A DNA stretch of 64,000 bases from CAVZGO01 sp963774935 (lineage in GTDB: Bacteria; Chloroflexota; Anaerolineae; Anaerolineales; UBA4823): assembly GCA_963774935.1 (NCBI GenBank), contig CAVZGO010000001.1, forward strand, positions 470,990 to 534,989. Reading direction: 5' to 3'. A program made the position numbers and the translations under genes. The notes beneath the pieces were generated by a model. The model was not told the DNA's origin, searched no databases, and worked only from the letters and a program-made list of their open reading frames with translations. Shown one piece after another: positions 1-8,673 of this stretch. Position 1 is the stretch's first letter. Each line of letters starts with the position of its first letter.

Positions 1-373
1 ATCCATGCGCTCATGGCTATCTGGTGCGTCATCCGTTTGCCGAATAAAAAAAAGAGCAGATCGTCAGGCCAGCGATTTAGCAAAAAAAAGTAAGTCGTGG
101 ATATCGATGGGCAGATATATTATCCCAATGTATTTACGTCAATGATCGTGTTAAGGCCATGGTGCTGCAATGGAACAGCCTCCCCAGGCGGTAATATTCG
201 ATCTGTGCAGTCAAGAACTGATTGATGTTACCAGCAGAAAGCTCACGCCAGGCATGTTCCATGAGCTCTAGTAGTGTTGTTGTCGATGATTAAATCTTGG
301 ACGAATTGCCAGGACAAAATCTGGTGACCTGCAGATAACACAACTCAGTAACGATTCATGGCGCTTGGAGTTG
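1..373. other. Left chromosomal flank, no supported gene
   Basis: No reading frame longer than about 45 codons is convincing here. A short minus-strand stretch between about 130 and 290 reads as a protein-like fragment without a proper start or end, and the first 45-90 bases are open in several frames, so the tail of a gene lying outside the window could be present. This is the sequence that would have followed the tRNA-Lys gene before the element inserted. Confidence 0.4.
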
Positions 374-445
374 TGAGCGTGGAGGGACTCGAACCCGCAA
401 CCAATGGCTTAAAAGGCCACTGCTCTGCCATTGAGCTACACGCCC
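374..445 (-). tRNA. tRNA-Lys(UUU), left (att) copy
   Basis: On the minus strand the 72 nt fold as a tRNA: acceptor stem GGGCGTG with CACGCTC, a D arm, an anticodon stem closing the loop CTTTTAA (anticodon TTT, lysine), and the T arm GGTTCGAGTCC. The discriminator base is A and no CCA is encoded. It is identical to the copy at 8881-8952. No clear sigma-70 promoter lies upstream in the element sequence, so this copy may be silent. Confidence 0.93.
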
Positions 446-447
446 GT
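374..447. repeat. Left attachment-site repeat (74 bp)
   Basis: The 74 bases are identical to 8881-8954, and identity ends abruptly on both sides. The repeat covers the full tRNA-Lys gene plus 2 bp before it, which is longer than the 15-50 bp usually shared by att sites in tRNA genes. Confidence 0.9.
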
Positions 448-539
448 GCGTTACTCGGTTAAATACTCCTAAATCTGGTCAATACGTCATGTTAACCCCC
501 ACATATGGGCTTATTTCTTCATATTTGGGAGATTATACA

Positions 540-1463
540 ATGACTAAAACACGGACAGACCAATGGACTATAGAGCTTAATTTACATCTGGAATCGTGGC
601 TTGAGGCGTTTCTCGTTGATAGAAGGGCTCAAAACTTAGCCAGTGGCACTTTATATTTCTATCGAGCAAAAATAAAGGTTTTACTTGCGTTCTGCGATAC
701 ACAGGCGATAACACGCATTGACCAGTTAAACACGGTGGAAATCAGGAATTATCTATTATGGCTAAAGGATAAAGGTCATAATCCTGGCGGGGTTCATGCG
801 TGTTATCGAGTGCTTAAGACATTCCTGTTATGGTTTGAGAATGAAACCGATAATCCGGTTAGCATTGGCAAGGTTAAACCACCAAGAATTGACATTGAAC
901 CACTAGAACCACTGAGTTTAGATAATTTTGACAAGCTGCTTGCTATGTGTAAAGGTGATTATCACGGTATTCGTGATAGAGCTATCCTATTATCGCTCTT
1001 GGATACTGGCTGTCGTGCATCTGAATTTTGCGCCATTAACCTAGAAGATGTCAACCAGATAAACGGGGCTGTGGTGATTAGGCGTGGTAAAGGCGGTAAA
1101 CCGAGGTCTGTATTTTTTGGCAAAATAACGAGAAAAGCAGTAAGGGATTATTTGAAGGTTAGAAGGGGTAATAACCCTGGTCTGTGGCTCACGGAACAAG
1201 GGGAGCGTTTAACCTATTGGGGGCTTGAGGGCATGGTAAAACGGCGTTCTAAGCAAGCGGGGATAGATGCGCCATCCTTACATTCTTTTAGGCGTACATT
1301 TGCGCTAAATATGCTTAGGGCTGGGGCTGATGTGTATTCGATTCAATCGCTCATGGGTCATTCTGATTTGCAGGTTCTCCGGCGTTACCTGAAGCAAGTT
1401 GACTCTGATTTACAAGAGGCTCACGCGCGGTTTAGTCCAGTGGATAGGTTACGCAAAAACTAG
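540..1463 (+). CDS. Tyrosine recombinase (integrase) beside the att site
   Basis: A site-specific recombinase of the phage integrase/Xer family, 307 aa from the chosen start. The N-terminal half resembles a SAM-like core-binding domain. The C-terminal catalytic domain shows the full residue set: Arg in TGCRASE, Lys in the GKGGKPR strand, HSFRR (His-x-x-Arg), a second His in MGHSD, and the nucleophile Tyr in RRYLK. I chose the ATG at 540 over an upstream in-frame ATG at 489 because GGGAG (527-531) lies 8 nt before it. It reads away from the left attachment repeat, the usual place for an element's own integrase. It probably catalyses integration at tRNA-Lys, but the second recombinase could share or hold this role. 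Confidence 0.88.
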   Translation: MTKTRTDQWTIELNLHLESWLEAFLVDRRAQNLASGTLYFYRAKIKVLLAFCDTQAITRIDQLNTVEIRNYLLWLKDKGHNPGGVHACYRVLKTFLLWFENETDNPVSIGKVKPPRIDIEPLEPLSLDNFDKLLAMCKGDYHGIRDRAILLSLLDTGCRASEFCAINLEDVNQINGAVVIRRGKGGKPRSVFFGKITRKAVRDYLKVRRGNNPGLWLTEQGERLTYWGLEGMVKRRSKQAGIDAPSLHSFRRTFALNMLRAGADVYSIQSLMGHSDLQVLRRYLKQVDSDLQEAHARFSPVDRLRKN

Positions 1464-1554
1464 AAATTAGACGATTAAATACTTGCATTAAAAGCCAATT
1501 TGTAGTATCATTACGACATTGCAATGATATTGCAACTATTCCGCAATAAAATGC

Positions 1555-1584
1555 GGTGCGGCGCTTCAGGAAAAGCGCCGCACC
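1555..1584. terminator. Strong 12-bp hairpin after the integrase
   Basis: GGTGCGGCGCTT and AAGCGCCGCACC form a perfect GC-rich 12-bp stem with a 6-nt loop, about 90 bp after the integrase stop. There is no T-run on either side, so this may be a transcription barrier or RNA-stability hairpin and not a classical intrinsic terminator. Confidence 0.45.
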
Positions 1585-1605
1585 AATAGCGAAGGGAAAT
1601 TTGTA

Positions 1606-1984
1606 ATGTCTAATTATAACAAACCAATTCTGATATACGCCGGTGGGCGTGTGGTGGGTTCTGTCAGGGGAAAAACTTTTACCAAAAAAATCAAGGAATC
1701 TGGTTTCCTAAAAACACCTTTTTCTATCGCTTATTCAATTGATAGTCTTAGACCAAGCGAAAAAGGCAGGCGCTAAAATCCTTGAATGCATTGATGAAAG
1801 TGGCTTCAAATATACGACGTCCATCGAGACAATATACCGATATGGTTTTGAAATAAATAGGGGATACGGTTTGCAGCTCGCCTTACCCATTGAGCGATGG
1901 GATATATCGCGGGATGAACAACAAAATAAATCCCTTTTGTCAAATAATAAATACCCGAATGAGCAATATTCATTAGGGCTTTAG
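1606..1984 (+). pseudogene. Small element protein, frame-broken
   Basis: Two frames join into one plausible protein of about 125 aa. Frame A starts at ATG 1606 (MSNYNKP) and runs to a stop at 1776. Frame B takes over near 1740 (VLDQAKKAG) and ends at 1984. The junction sits at a sensible place in the protein text, so a one-base insertion in the gene or in the sequence is likely. The product resembles small hypothetical proteins of integrated elements, but I cannot name a family. A GAAGGGAAA stretch just before 1606 could serve as a ribosome binding site. Confidence 0.45.
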
Positions 1985-2539
1985 TTGGTCAAACAATGCA
2001 CTTAGGCAAGCCTAGTCTAAGTGCTACATAGTAAAACCCATCAAAACTCCGGCTGATAACCGTAGACGCAAGGCAAGCCTTTCACGTGGTGCGCATAGTT
2101 CGTGACAATAATATGTCACTAACATATAACCATAAATTTCAATATTCTCATAACATTAGACCAGATAGTACAAATTCTGGCAAACGTTAAGACACCCTTT
2201 GCGGCTCGTTTCCCTAACGCTGAGTGAAGCGCAAGACCAGCAGCGGTTTTCCCCTTGGGGAATATAAAGCAGGAAACATTTGAGCGGGGATTGCGTTATC
2301 GCTTTTCCCCCCTTGATGGGGGGATTGCGCCTATACGCCAAAAAAACACATTCTCTAAAATGAGATAATTAAAAATAAATATATGAGTTCGAGCTTGCGA
2401 AGCAAGCGAGAGGCGAACCTGCGCTAGCAGGTGAGCCCAAGGGACACTTAATAAGAGCCTTCACTTCTCGCTTCGCTCGAAAGTGAAGGCATGGGCTTGC
2501 TATCGCAAGCCCATATTCAAAAGAAAGAGAGGCTTATTA
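1985..2539. other. Non-coding stretch rich in hairpins
   Basis: No credible gene lies in these 555 bp; a 61-codon minus-strand frame at 2156-2341 has no protein-like character. A perfect 8-bp hairpin (GCACTTAG/CTAAGTGC, 1998-2024) follows the preceding gene. The sequence AACATATAACCA at 2121-2132 recurs at 8844-8855 near the right end of the element. The dense hairpin cluster at 2393-2514 is listed separately. Confidence 0.5.
2393..2514 (+). ncRNA. Four-hairpin cluster, possible structured RNA
   Basis: Four successive inverted repeats occur in 122 nt: GCTTGC/GCAAGC (2393-2407), ACCTGC/GCAGGT (2417-2432), GCCTTCACTT/AAGTGAAGGC (2457-2490) and ATGGGCTTGC/GCAAGCCCAT (2491-2514, 4-nt loop). The last two stems are perfect 10-bp helices. 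The cluster ends 25 nt before the first small gene of the unknown operon. It could be a leader RNA, an antisense-type control RNA or a replication/transfer site. The strand is assigned only because the downstream genes are on plus. Confidence 0.45.
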
Positions 2540-2641
2540 ATGAGATACAGAAAAGGCACGGGGCGTACACCTTTGGATGGTGAGCCTACAAAAGACTCAA
2601 GTATCGCGCAGGACGCGATGGGTTTATCTGGATGGGCTTAG
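2540..2641 (+). CDS. Very small ORF, 33 aa, coupled to next gene
   Basis: ATG at 2540 is preceded by AAAGAAAGAGAGG and begins MRYRKGTGRT; the frame stops at 2641 and overlaps the start of the next gene by 10 bp. The overlap and the tight packing of the genes that follow suggest translational coupling, but the peptide is not recognised and may not be a real product. Confidence 0.35.
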   Translation: MRYRKGTGRTPLDGEPTKDSSIAQDAMGLSGWA

Positions 2642-2871
2642 GGATATTCACACAAGCCTTTAAAGATGTTTTCAAGCCTGAGTTTGTGGACAAATCGCCA
2701 TTACTCGATTCTCTAGATGCACTTGATTTTGTCCTGGGCGATGGTCTTTTTTACCTTGAAGCTGGCGGCTTTGAGGTTGGCTTTAGTGATGTCTACCACG
2801 CGATTTTACGCGGTGTTGGTGGTAATTGGTTAAATCCGATGACTGAAAGGAAAGGAGTGATTAAGAGATGA
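2632..2871 (+). CDS. Unknown element protein, 79 aa
   Basis: A 79-aa acidic to neutral protein with alternating hydrophobic and charged residues (GIFTQAFKDVFKP near the start) and no signal peptide or clear membrane span. It overlaps the next gene by an ATGA junction at 2868-2871, which argues that it belongs to the same transcription unit. No family recognised. Confidence 0.5.
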   Translation: MGLGIFTQAFKDVFKPEFVDKSPLLDSLDALDFVLGDGLFYLEAGGFEVGFSDVYHAILRGVGGNWLNPMTERKGVIKR

Positions 2872-3299
2872 CTACGGATATGGATAGCCTTGATGATTTG
2901 ACTATTGGTGAGGTCTTTCGCGGTTCTGATGAACAAACGGTTACTGAGTTCTACCAGGGCTTAAGGGCTTTGGTGGATAGAACCAAAAATAGAACGCGTC
3001 AAGAACAATATCAGGCTGAACAGGCTCAAGCTGAGGCATACTATAAGAAGGTATTGGGCGATGGGGTAGGCGTGCAAGCGGTTTCTTATGCTCGCGAACA
3101 AACCAGGGCTCGTTATCCTGGCTTTAGAAGCGGTGTTACCGAAAACGAGTACCAAGAAGCACAAAGTAAGTCTGCCATGCGTCAGGCTGAGCAAGGAGAT
3201 TTACTTGAAAGCTATAGGAATGAGGTTGATGCTTGCGATGGTCTTGATGACAAACTTGAAGTACGGCGCAAGTATCGCCAATTAGGTTTGGATTTGTAG
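2868..3299 (+). CDS. Unknown element protein, 143 aa, helical
   Basis: A hydrophilic, Gln/Glu/Arg-rich protein. The stretch from about residue 40 to 65 (RTRQEQYQAEQAQAEAYYKK) is strongly helical and probably forms a coiled coil. There is no membrane span. It starts in an ATGA overlap with the 79-aa gene. A structural, scaffold or DNA-packing role is possible but cannot be shown from the sequence. Confidence 0.55.
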   Translation: MTTDMDSLDDLTIGEVFRGSDEQTVTEFYQGLRALVDRTKNRTRQEQYQAEQAQAEAYYKKVLGDGVGVQAVSYAREQTRARYPGFRSGVTENEYQEAQSKSAMRQAEQGDLLESYRNEVDACDGLDDKLEVRRKYRQLGLDL

Positions 3300-3338
3300 A
3301 AAGGGCGAGGTGTAAAGTGGAGTTGAATTTAAACGTTG

Positions 3339-3974
3339 ATGAGAACTCTTGAAGGGCTTAGAAAGCTTTTAGAGCTTGAGAATGTGGGTATCGATGTTTC
3401 AGGAGTCAAAGATAAGATTGGTGAGCATATTTCCCTTAGTGAAAAACTGGAAGATACACGCGCAAAGATTGCCGCGTTGCGTCCTGGGGCTGGTTTCGAG
3501 GAACAATACACGCGGCTATCCAAGAAAGCTGAAAGCCTGGGCGAGATGCTTCAATCAGTTAATGACGAGCTTTTAGAGTTGATTGGCAAGTATCGTCTTG
3601 TGGCATACTTAGAAGCTATTCCAGCAAGTTTTGATTTATTAGAAGCGTCTATCGCTGAGCTTGACACTGAGATAATTTCTCATTTTCGGCAAGCCAAAGA
3701 TTTAATCCTGGCGCGGTATGCGTTGACGGAAAAGATGTCCACTTTAAAAGGGCTGTCTGATGGTATCTATTCCGATTATCAACATGAGGGTATCGCGGAG
3801 CATGGGTATTCTATCCGTTTACCCTGGTCTGCCCATTGGAGCGCGGCTAGACCAAGTAACGGCGCTGGGTTGGTCAATTCTTTCTTTACTCGGTTTGGGC
3901 GCATTGCGTCCAGTGGCGGAGCGTTACCAGGTGATGACGTTACATTACTTAAAATGCTTCGGGGATGGCGATAA
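3339..3974 (+). CDS. Unknown element protein, about 211 aa
   Basis: The N-terminal two thirds are Leu/Glu/Lys-rich with heptad-like spacing (LRKLLELENVG, LEDTRAKIAALRP, ELLELIGKYRLV) and likely form long helices or a coiled coil. The C-terminal third has aromatic and Gly/Ser-rich text (GYSIRLPWSAHWSAARP). The start is uncertain: ATG 3339 has no good ribosome site, and an upstream GTG at 3317 in another frame would fit a one-base break. The stop TAA overlaps the next ATG by one base. No family recognised. Confidence 0.5.
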   Translation: MRTLEGLRKLLELENVGIDVSGVKDKIGEHISLSEKLEDTRAKIAALRPGAGFEEQYTRLSKKAESLGEMLQSVNDELLELIGKYRLVAYLEAIPASFDLLEASIAELDTEIISHFRQAKDLILARYALTEKMSTLKGLSDGIYSDYQHEGIAEHGYSIRLPWSAHWSAARPSNGAGLVNSFFTRFGRIASSGGALPGDDVTLLKMLRGWR

Positions 3975-4393
3975 TGGCAAACGTAACCGAACGCGATTTA
4001 GACGGTAAGATAAAGAAAGCTGTTCTCGATTCTGAGACTGCGGCGCAAATGGCCGCGTTGCGGTGGTCGAAACCACGTCAAGAGCGCATAGAGCGTTTAC
4101 TTCGTGATAGGGGCATCAATCCTAAATCTGCCGATGAGGGGCTTTATAGCCTTGCTGAATTGGCAACGTCTAATAAAGCAGGTGCGGTTTATGCATTGCG
4201 GTATCTCGACCAGCTGACCAGGCGCGATGATAATATTTTAGATGTGCCGCGTGTGGAGTTCTTGGAGGGGTGCGATAAGGTTGTGAAGGTCAATGACAAG
4301 TATTATCTAGAATTAGAGTATGACGATTTGAAAATGATACTTGCTGAAATTGGCGAAATAACACTATCGCGTGAACGAGGCGAGGCGTTGTAA
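3974..4393 (+). CDS. Unknown element protein, 139 aa
   Basis: Starts at ATG 3974 inside TAATG, directly coupled to the stop of the previous gene. The protein is charged and probably helical (RQERIERLLRDRGINPKSA; VYALRYLDQLTRRDD), ending with an acidic strand-like region. The size and the middle section resemble small DNA-binding or packaging proteins of mobile elements, but I see no diagnostic motif. It is the last gene of the tightly overlapping 2540-4393 group. Confidence 0.55.
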   Translation: MANVTERDLDGKIKKAVLDSETAAQMAALRWSKPRQERIERLLRDRGINPKSADEGLYSLAELATSNKAGAVYALRYLDQLTRRDDNILDVPRVEFLEGCDKVVKVNDKYYLELEYDDLKMILAEIGEITLSRERGEAL

Positions 4394-4690
4394 ACACTGG
4401 TTAGCATGGGTAAGAATTTCGGTCGTCTAGACATCACCCGCAAGGCGTCTAGACATCCGACGGTACGGTCAGGGCTCTTAATCCATTTCTACTCTGCCCG
4501 TACTATGTTTTTAATGCTCATGTGTTGTCCTGGGGGTGTTCTAAATATTCTTGCGAAGGTACGCACTGGTCTTGTCATATTTGATTTCTTTAACATTTAA
4601 GTCAAATAATAGTTGACAGGATTGTTTATTAGCTGTAATATTGATTATAGGCAATAACAACCTTTCAGGAAAATCCTTTACGAGGGAATT
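4394..4690. other. Intergenic stretch with 12-bp repeat and promoter
   Basis: No supported gene: a 64-codon frame at 4406-4600 lacks a ribosome site and looks random. CGTCTAGACATC occurs twice (4424-4435 and 4446-4457) with an internal TCTAGA palindrome, a possible binding site for a regulator or recombinase. The promoter of the second recombinase lies at the right end. Confidence 0.5.
4613..4641 (+). promoter_or_regulatory. Near-consensus sigma-70 promoter for recombinase 2
   Basis: TTGACA (4613-4618), a 17-bp spacer, then TAATAT (4636-4641). The recombinase ATG follows 50 bp later with GAGGG before it. Confidence 0.75.
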
Positions 4691-5635
4691 ATGAACAGCT
4701 TAACAATCATTAAACCTGAGGTGCAAGTTATCAGTGATTGGTATAAGGCTCTAGATTTACGTGTTGCCGCGGGTGATATTTCAAGCACAACCGGAGCAAC
4801 CTACAAACGTGGGATGAATAAATTTATCCGATGGGTAGATAGTAAAAGCGTAACAGTGGTAAATGCTGACATTATTCAAAACTGGAAAGCTGACCTGTTA
4901 GCAAGCGGTATAAAACCTTCATCAATAAATACCTGGCTTGCTGGTGTTCGTGCTTTCTTTTCCTGGGCTGTGGGCTCTGGTTTGCTGGCTGTCAATCCTA
5001 CATTAAGCGTTAAGGGGGTGAAGCGTAAAAATACAGGTAAAAAACATTTACGTTCTGCATTATCCGACCATGAGGTAATACGGGTTTTGGCGCAACCTGA
5101 CCGGAGCACAAAACAGGGGAGACGGGATTATTGTATCCTGGCGCTAAAGGCGTATTGCGGGGTGCGTGATATTGAAATAAATCGGGCTGACCTGTGCGAT
5201 ATTGATACCGTAAATAGTTATCCTGTGCTACACGTCCAGGGCAAGGGAGCAACAGAAAAAGATGATTTGGTTGTTGTTTACCATATGAATGCGCAAGAAG
5301 CATTATTTGATTGGTTAGCGGTACGGGGTAATAAACCTGGGGCGCTATTTGTGTCATTATCGCATAGGTCAAGCGGGGAGCGTTTAGGTTTATCTGCTAT
5401 CCGTCATCTGGTTATTGGTTATTATCGGGGGGCTGGTATTATTGATGAGCGTAAAACGTCCCATTCTCTAAGACATTCTGCTATTTCCAAAATAGCACGT
5501 AAAGACATATTGAAAGCGCGTCAAGTTGCAAGGCATAGTAGTATTGATACTACAATGATTTATGTTCATGAGGCTGACCGATTAGATAATCCTGGTGAAG
5601 CTCTGATTGATTATGTAAATGGGAATGGGGGATAA
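4691..5635 (+). CDS. Second tyrosine recombinase, XerC/D-like
   Basis: A 314-aa recombinase with its own near-consensus promoter. An N-terminal core-binding domain (residues 1-105) includes NTWLAGVRAFFSWAVGSG, typical of Xer-like proteins. The catalytic domain shows Arg in CGVRDIE, Lys in VQGKGATEK, HSLRHS (His-x-x-Arg), His in ARHSS and the nucleophile Tyr in MIYVHE. It differs clearly in sequence from the recombinase at 540-1463. Possible roles are excision, resolution of circular dimers, or shuffling of an internal site; the position in mid-element, away from the att repeats, makes a role other than integration reasonable. Confidence 0.87.
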   Translation: MNSLTIIKPEVQVISDWYKALDLRVAAGDISSTTGATYKRGMNKFIRWVDSKSVTVVNADIIQNWKADLLASGIKPSSINTWLAGVRAFFSWAVGSGLLAVNPTLSVKGVKRKNTGKKHLRSALSDHEVIRVLAQPDRSTKQGRRDYCILALKAYCGVRDIEINRADLCDIDTVNSYPVLHVQGKGATEKDDLVVVYHMNAQEALFDWLAVRGNKPGALFVSLSHRSSGERLGLSAIRHLVIGYYRGAGIIDERKTSHSLRHSAISKIARKDILKARQVARHSSIDTTMIYVHEADRLDNPGEALIDYVNGNGG

Positions 5636-5976
5636 TTTAACAGGCTTAGATAGGTCATCAACGCGTTGCTATTGCTTTGTGGGTTTGGCGTTTTAGCGTT
5701 GTCTGTTTAGCGTTTTATGACCTGAAAATACCGATTTTCAGTCAAACCCCCATAACGTTGGCTATGATGGATGTTTCATTGTCTGTGTGCTACGGGTGGT
5801 TGTTGGTTCGTGTTAGTGGTCTTGTGGGTAAGAGAGAGCGCGCAAATATATTTTTGGTAGCGTAAAAACCATCTAAAATATGCAGTTCGTTGTATCCGTT
5901 TTGTTTTACAATTTCACGCAGCTATATACAACAAAATAAATCTGAAGTCGGATTTCCATATCATAAGGAGGAAATA
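5636..5976. other. Intergenic stretch, nothing firm
   Basis: A 62-codon plus-strand frame (5677-5865) exists but has no ribosome site and no protein-like composition. An AT-rich tract before 5977 probably holds the promoter of the next gene, but no clear -35/-10 pair was found. Confidence 0.4.
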
Positions 5977-6390
5977 ATGGGAAGCGAAGTTGAGAAAGAA
6001 GGCTCTTGGTCACTTTCAGATTTTATCTCACAGTTAAAATTTGTCCTTGGGTGGTATTTTAAACCAAGGATTACTATGTTAATCACAATACCAATGTTTT
6101 TATGGATGGCTTACTATTGGGTGTTCAATGTCATCATGATATTGTTGCTCGGCTTAAGTTTATTACTCGAAAATTTGGCTTTTTCTGGAAGCTGGTTCAT
6201 ATTCACTGTATTGATAATTACCCTCGCACTCTCAAGTTCCATGATAAGCGGTATACCAAAAATTTGGGTAAATACCGACATGAAGAAAATCCACAAAATT
6301 CTATTGACTTTCGGTATTTTTGTCGGTGGAACAATCGCACTGATGGCTTTAAATTATTTACGAACGTATCTCCAAGAGATATTCCTATAG
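5977..6390 (+). CDS. Small membrane protein of the element, 137 aa
   Basis: The ATG at 5977 is preceded by a perfect AAGGAGG (5965-5971), so the longer upstream frame is not used. The protein has a short charged N-terminus (MGSEVEKEGSWS), then three to four hydrophobic spans (around residues 30-55, 55-80 and 105-130). No enzyme motif is visible. It sits directly before the methyltransferase-nuclease gene; a small membrane protein in that position could belong to a defence module, but this is only context. Confidence 0.65.
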   Translation: MGSEVEKEGSWSLSDFISQLKFVLGWYFKPRITMLITIPMFLWMAYYWVFNVIMILLLGLSLLLENLAFSGSWFIFTVLIITLALSSSMISGIPKIWVNTDMKKIHKILLTFGIFVGGTIALMALNYLRTYLQEIFL

Positions 6391-6530
6391 TCACTGTTCG
6401 GGTAAAGGGGTTAAGGAAGTAAAACAGGAAATTTGGCACTCTGGTTTCCCTTGAATTTGGTTTTCATTTATTGGAGATTTACCATAATTCGGTTATAGTT
6501 GAGGTGACACTATTCAAGGGAGCTTAAGTC

Positions 6531-8199
6531 GTGTCCAAAAATCTATTTCAAAAAAATACCCTTTTCTATGGTGACAATTTACCTATACTCCGGGAATATA
6601 TACCCGATGAAAGTATTGATTTGATTTATCTTGACCCACCATTCAATAGCAACCGGTCTTATAACGTGTTGTTCAAAGATGAAAAAGGCAAGGGTTCTGA
6701 TGCGCAAATAACCGCATTTGATGATACCTGGAGCTGGGGGGATTCAGCTGAGTCTACATATATGGAGTTATTAAGGAATAACCCTGGGAAAGTAGACGAC
6801 ATGGTTAGCGCACTCCGTAATATCGTTGGAACTACAGAGTCCGATGATGGCTTACCTTGTTATGATGGCAATAAGATTGGTTGAATTACACCGAGTGTTA
6901 AAACCGACGGGGAGTTTATATCTTCATTGTGACCCAACAGCAAGTCATTATTTAAAAATTATTCTTGATACGGTTTTTGGACCTGAATATTACCGAAATG
7001 AAATAACCTGGAAAAGGTCAAGTGCTCATAGTGATATAAAGCAAGGGCGCAAGGCTTTCGGAAATATTGTTGACATTATCCTTTATTACACAAAAGGAAC
7101 CGAATATACTTTCAACCCATCGTACGTAAACTATGAAGATGATTATGTACGAAAAACTTACAATTATACTGACCCTGATGGTAGAAGGTGGAAATCGAGC
7201 GATATAACAGGTCCGGGAGGTGCAGCGAAGGGAAATCCATATTACGAATTTATGGGTGTCAAGCGATATTGGCGATATTCTCAAGAAAATCTATTTAAGT
7301 TATTGTCGGAAGGACGGATTTATCAATCAAAAACAGGTGCAGTACCAAGGATGAAGCATTACCTCGATGAAATGCCTGGCATCGCATTACAAAACCTTTG
7401 GGATGACATTTCACCGATTGCTGCTCAAGCATCTGAGAGAATGGGATATCCTACTCAAAAGCCCATAAGTTTATTGGAGCGAATAATTACTGTTAGTAGT
7501 AACCCGGGAGACATCATACTTGACCCCTTCTGCGGTTGTGGTACTGCTATCGCCGCGGCACAAAAACTTGACCGTCACTGGATAGGGATTGATATTACTC
7601 ATCTATCAATAACCCTCCAAAAATATCGACTGGAAAAAGAATTTGGTTTAGAACCTGATAAAGATTACGAGGTAATTGGAGAACCAAAAGACATTGGCTC
7701 TGCGCGGCAACTGGCAAATGATGACAGGTATCAGTTTCAATGGTGGGCGTTATCTCTAATCGATGGAGCTAAACCCGTTGGAGGAGAAGCTGGTAGCAAG
7801 CAAGGGAAGAAGGGTTCAGACAAAGGTATTGATGGCGATATTAATTTTATTGATGGTCATAAACCAGAACAGAGGAAAGTTATTATTCAGGTAAAAAGCG
7901 GTCATGTAAATAGCGCACAAATCCGGGACTTGCGCGGGGTAATTGACCGAGAGGGTGCGTCTATTGGTGTATTTGTCTCCCTTGAACCTCCAACAAGCGA
8001 AATGAGCAAAGAAGCGATTTCTGCCGGATATTATGCGAGCGACCTATATCAGAGGAATTACCCGAAAATTCAAATCATTACAATTGAGGAATTGTTAAGC
8101 GGGAAAAAGATAGATATGCCGCCACTTATTACTCCCTCGTTTCGACCAGTTGAGAAGGGTAAAAAAGAAGAGGGGAAGCAAGGGAAATTTGACCTGTGA
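6531..8199 (+). pseudogene. DNA methyltransferase fused to Mrr-like nuclease domain, frame-broken
   Basis: Translation starts at GTG 6531 after AAGGGAG. Frame A (to 6884) has the methyltransferase catalytic motif DPPFNS. Frame B (entered near 6840) continues with RLVELHRVLKPTG and the SAM-binding motif DPFCGCGTA. This order (motif IV before I) marks the beta class of N6-adenine/N4-cytosine methyltransferases. After about residue 430 a second domain shows GIDGDI and, 20 residues on, IIQVKSG, the pattern of PD-(D/E)xK nucleases of the Mrr/restriction-endonuclease-like group. So one polypeptide may both modify and cut. The reading-frame break lies in ACAGAGTCCG; removing one base gives a continuous protein of about 555 aa, so a sequencing indel is as likely as gene damage. 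Confidence 0.75.
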
Positions 8200-8217
8200 T
8201 TGCGACGAGGTGAATCG

Positions 8218-8673
8218 ATGGTCTTTGATGGGGTTAAGGCACTCAATCTACTTTATGAAGCAATATTACAAGCTTTAATTACGGCTGGAGCAATATTAAT
8301 CACTTACAAGCTAGGCAAGATGCAATCAGATAGAGATTGGGCTAGAAAATTGGCATATGACAAACGAGAACGTGAAAGAGAGTTAGCAAGAGAGGAGACA
8401 AATAGGAAAATAGAGGCTCTCAGGAATGTTATAAAAGCCATCTCGCTTGTGGCTCCATTCTCTCTTTATTCAAAAGATAGAATATTAACTTATAACGAGA
8501 ATAAACATTCTATTATTATTGCGTATTCTCTATATGAGCATTCTGACCGTGAAGAAATTAAGTCTGTACTGCTTGAAATGATGGATTTAGTTTGGGCTTT
8601 CTATGAAGAAAAAAATAAATATTTCAACGAGGTAATAATGAATGAATTGACCGCTTTAGAAGCCAAGTTATAA
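8218..8673 (+). CDS. Small membrane-anchored coiled-coil protein, 151 aa
   Basis: The ATG at 8218 has GAGGTGA 5 nt upstream, 18 bp after the methyltransferase-nuclease stop, so both are probably translated from one mRNA. One N-terminal membrane span (about residues 10-30, LQALITAGAILITYKLG) is followed by a highly charged helix (RKLAYDKRERERELAREE) and a mixed C-terminal region. No family recognised. Proteins of this shape occur as accessory genes in phage and defence islands. Confidence 0.6.
   Translation: MVFDGVKALNLLYEAILQALITAGAILITYKLGKMQSDRDWARKLAYDKRERERELAREETNRKIEALRNVIKAISLVAPFSLYSKDRILTYNENKHSIIIAYSLYEHSDREEIKSVLLEMMDLVWAFYEEKNKYFNEVIMNELTALEAKL

Noticed and set aside
2156..2341. 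61-codon minus-strand ORF in the element
   Set aside because: No ribosome site, repetitive Pro/Cys text, and located within a hairpin-rich non-coding stretch.
2393..2514. CRISPR array
   Set aside because: The hairpin sequences differ from one another and spacing is irregular; no repeat unit or cas gene is present anywhere in the window.
4406..4600. 64-codon plus-strand ORF before recombinase 2
   Set aside because: Spans the CGTCTAGACATC repeats and looks non-coding; no ribosome site.
5677..5865. 62-codon plus-strand ORF after recombinase 2
   Set aside because: No ribosome site, odd composition, and no coupling to neighbours.
6531..8199. Programmed frameshift in the methyltransferase gene
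   Set aside because: No slippery heptamer or downstream structure is evident at 6840, and the window has many similar one-base breaks.
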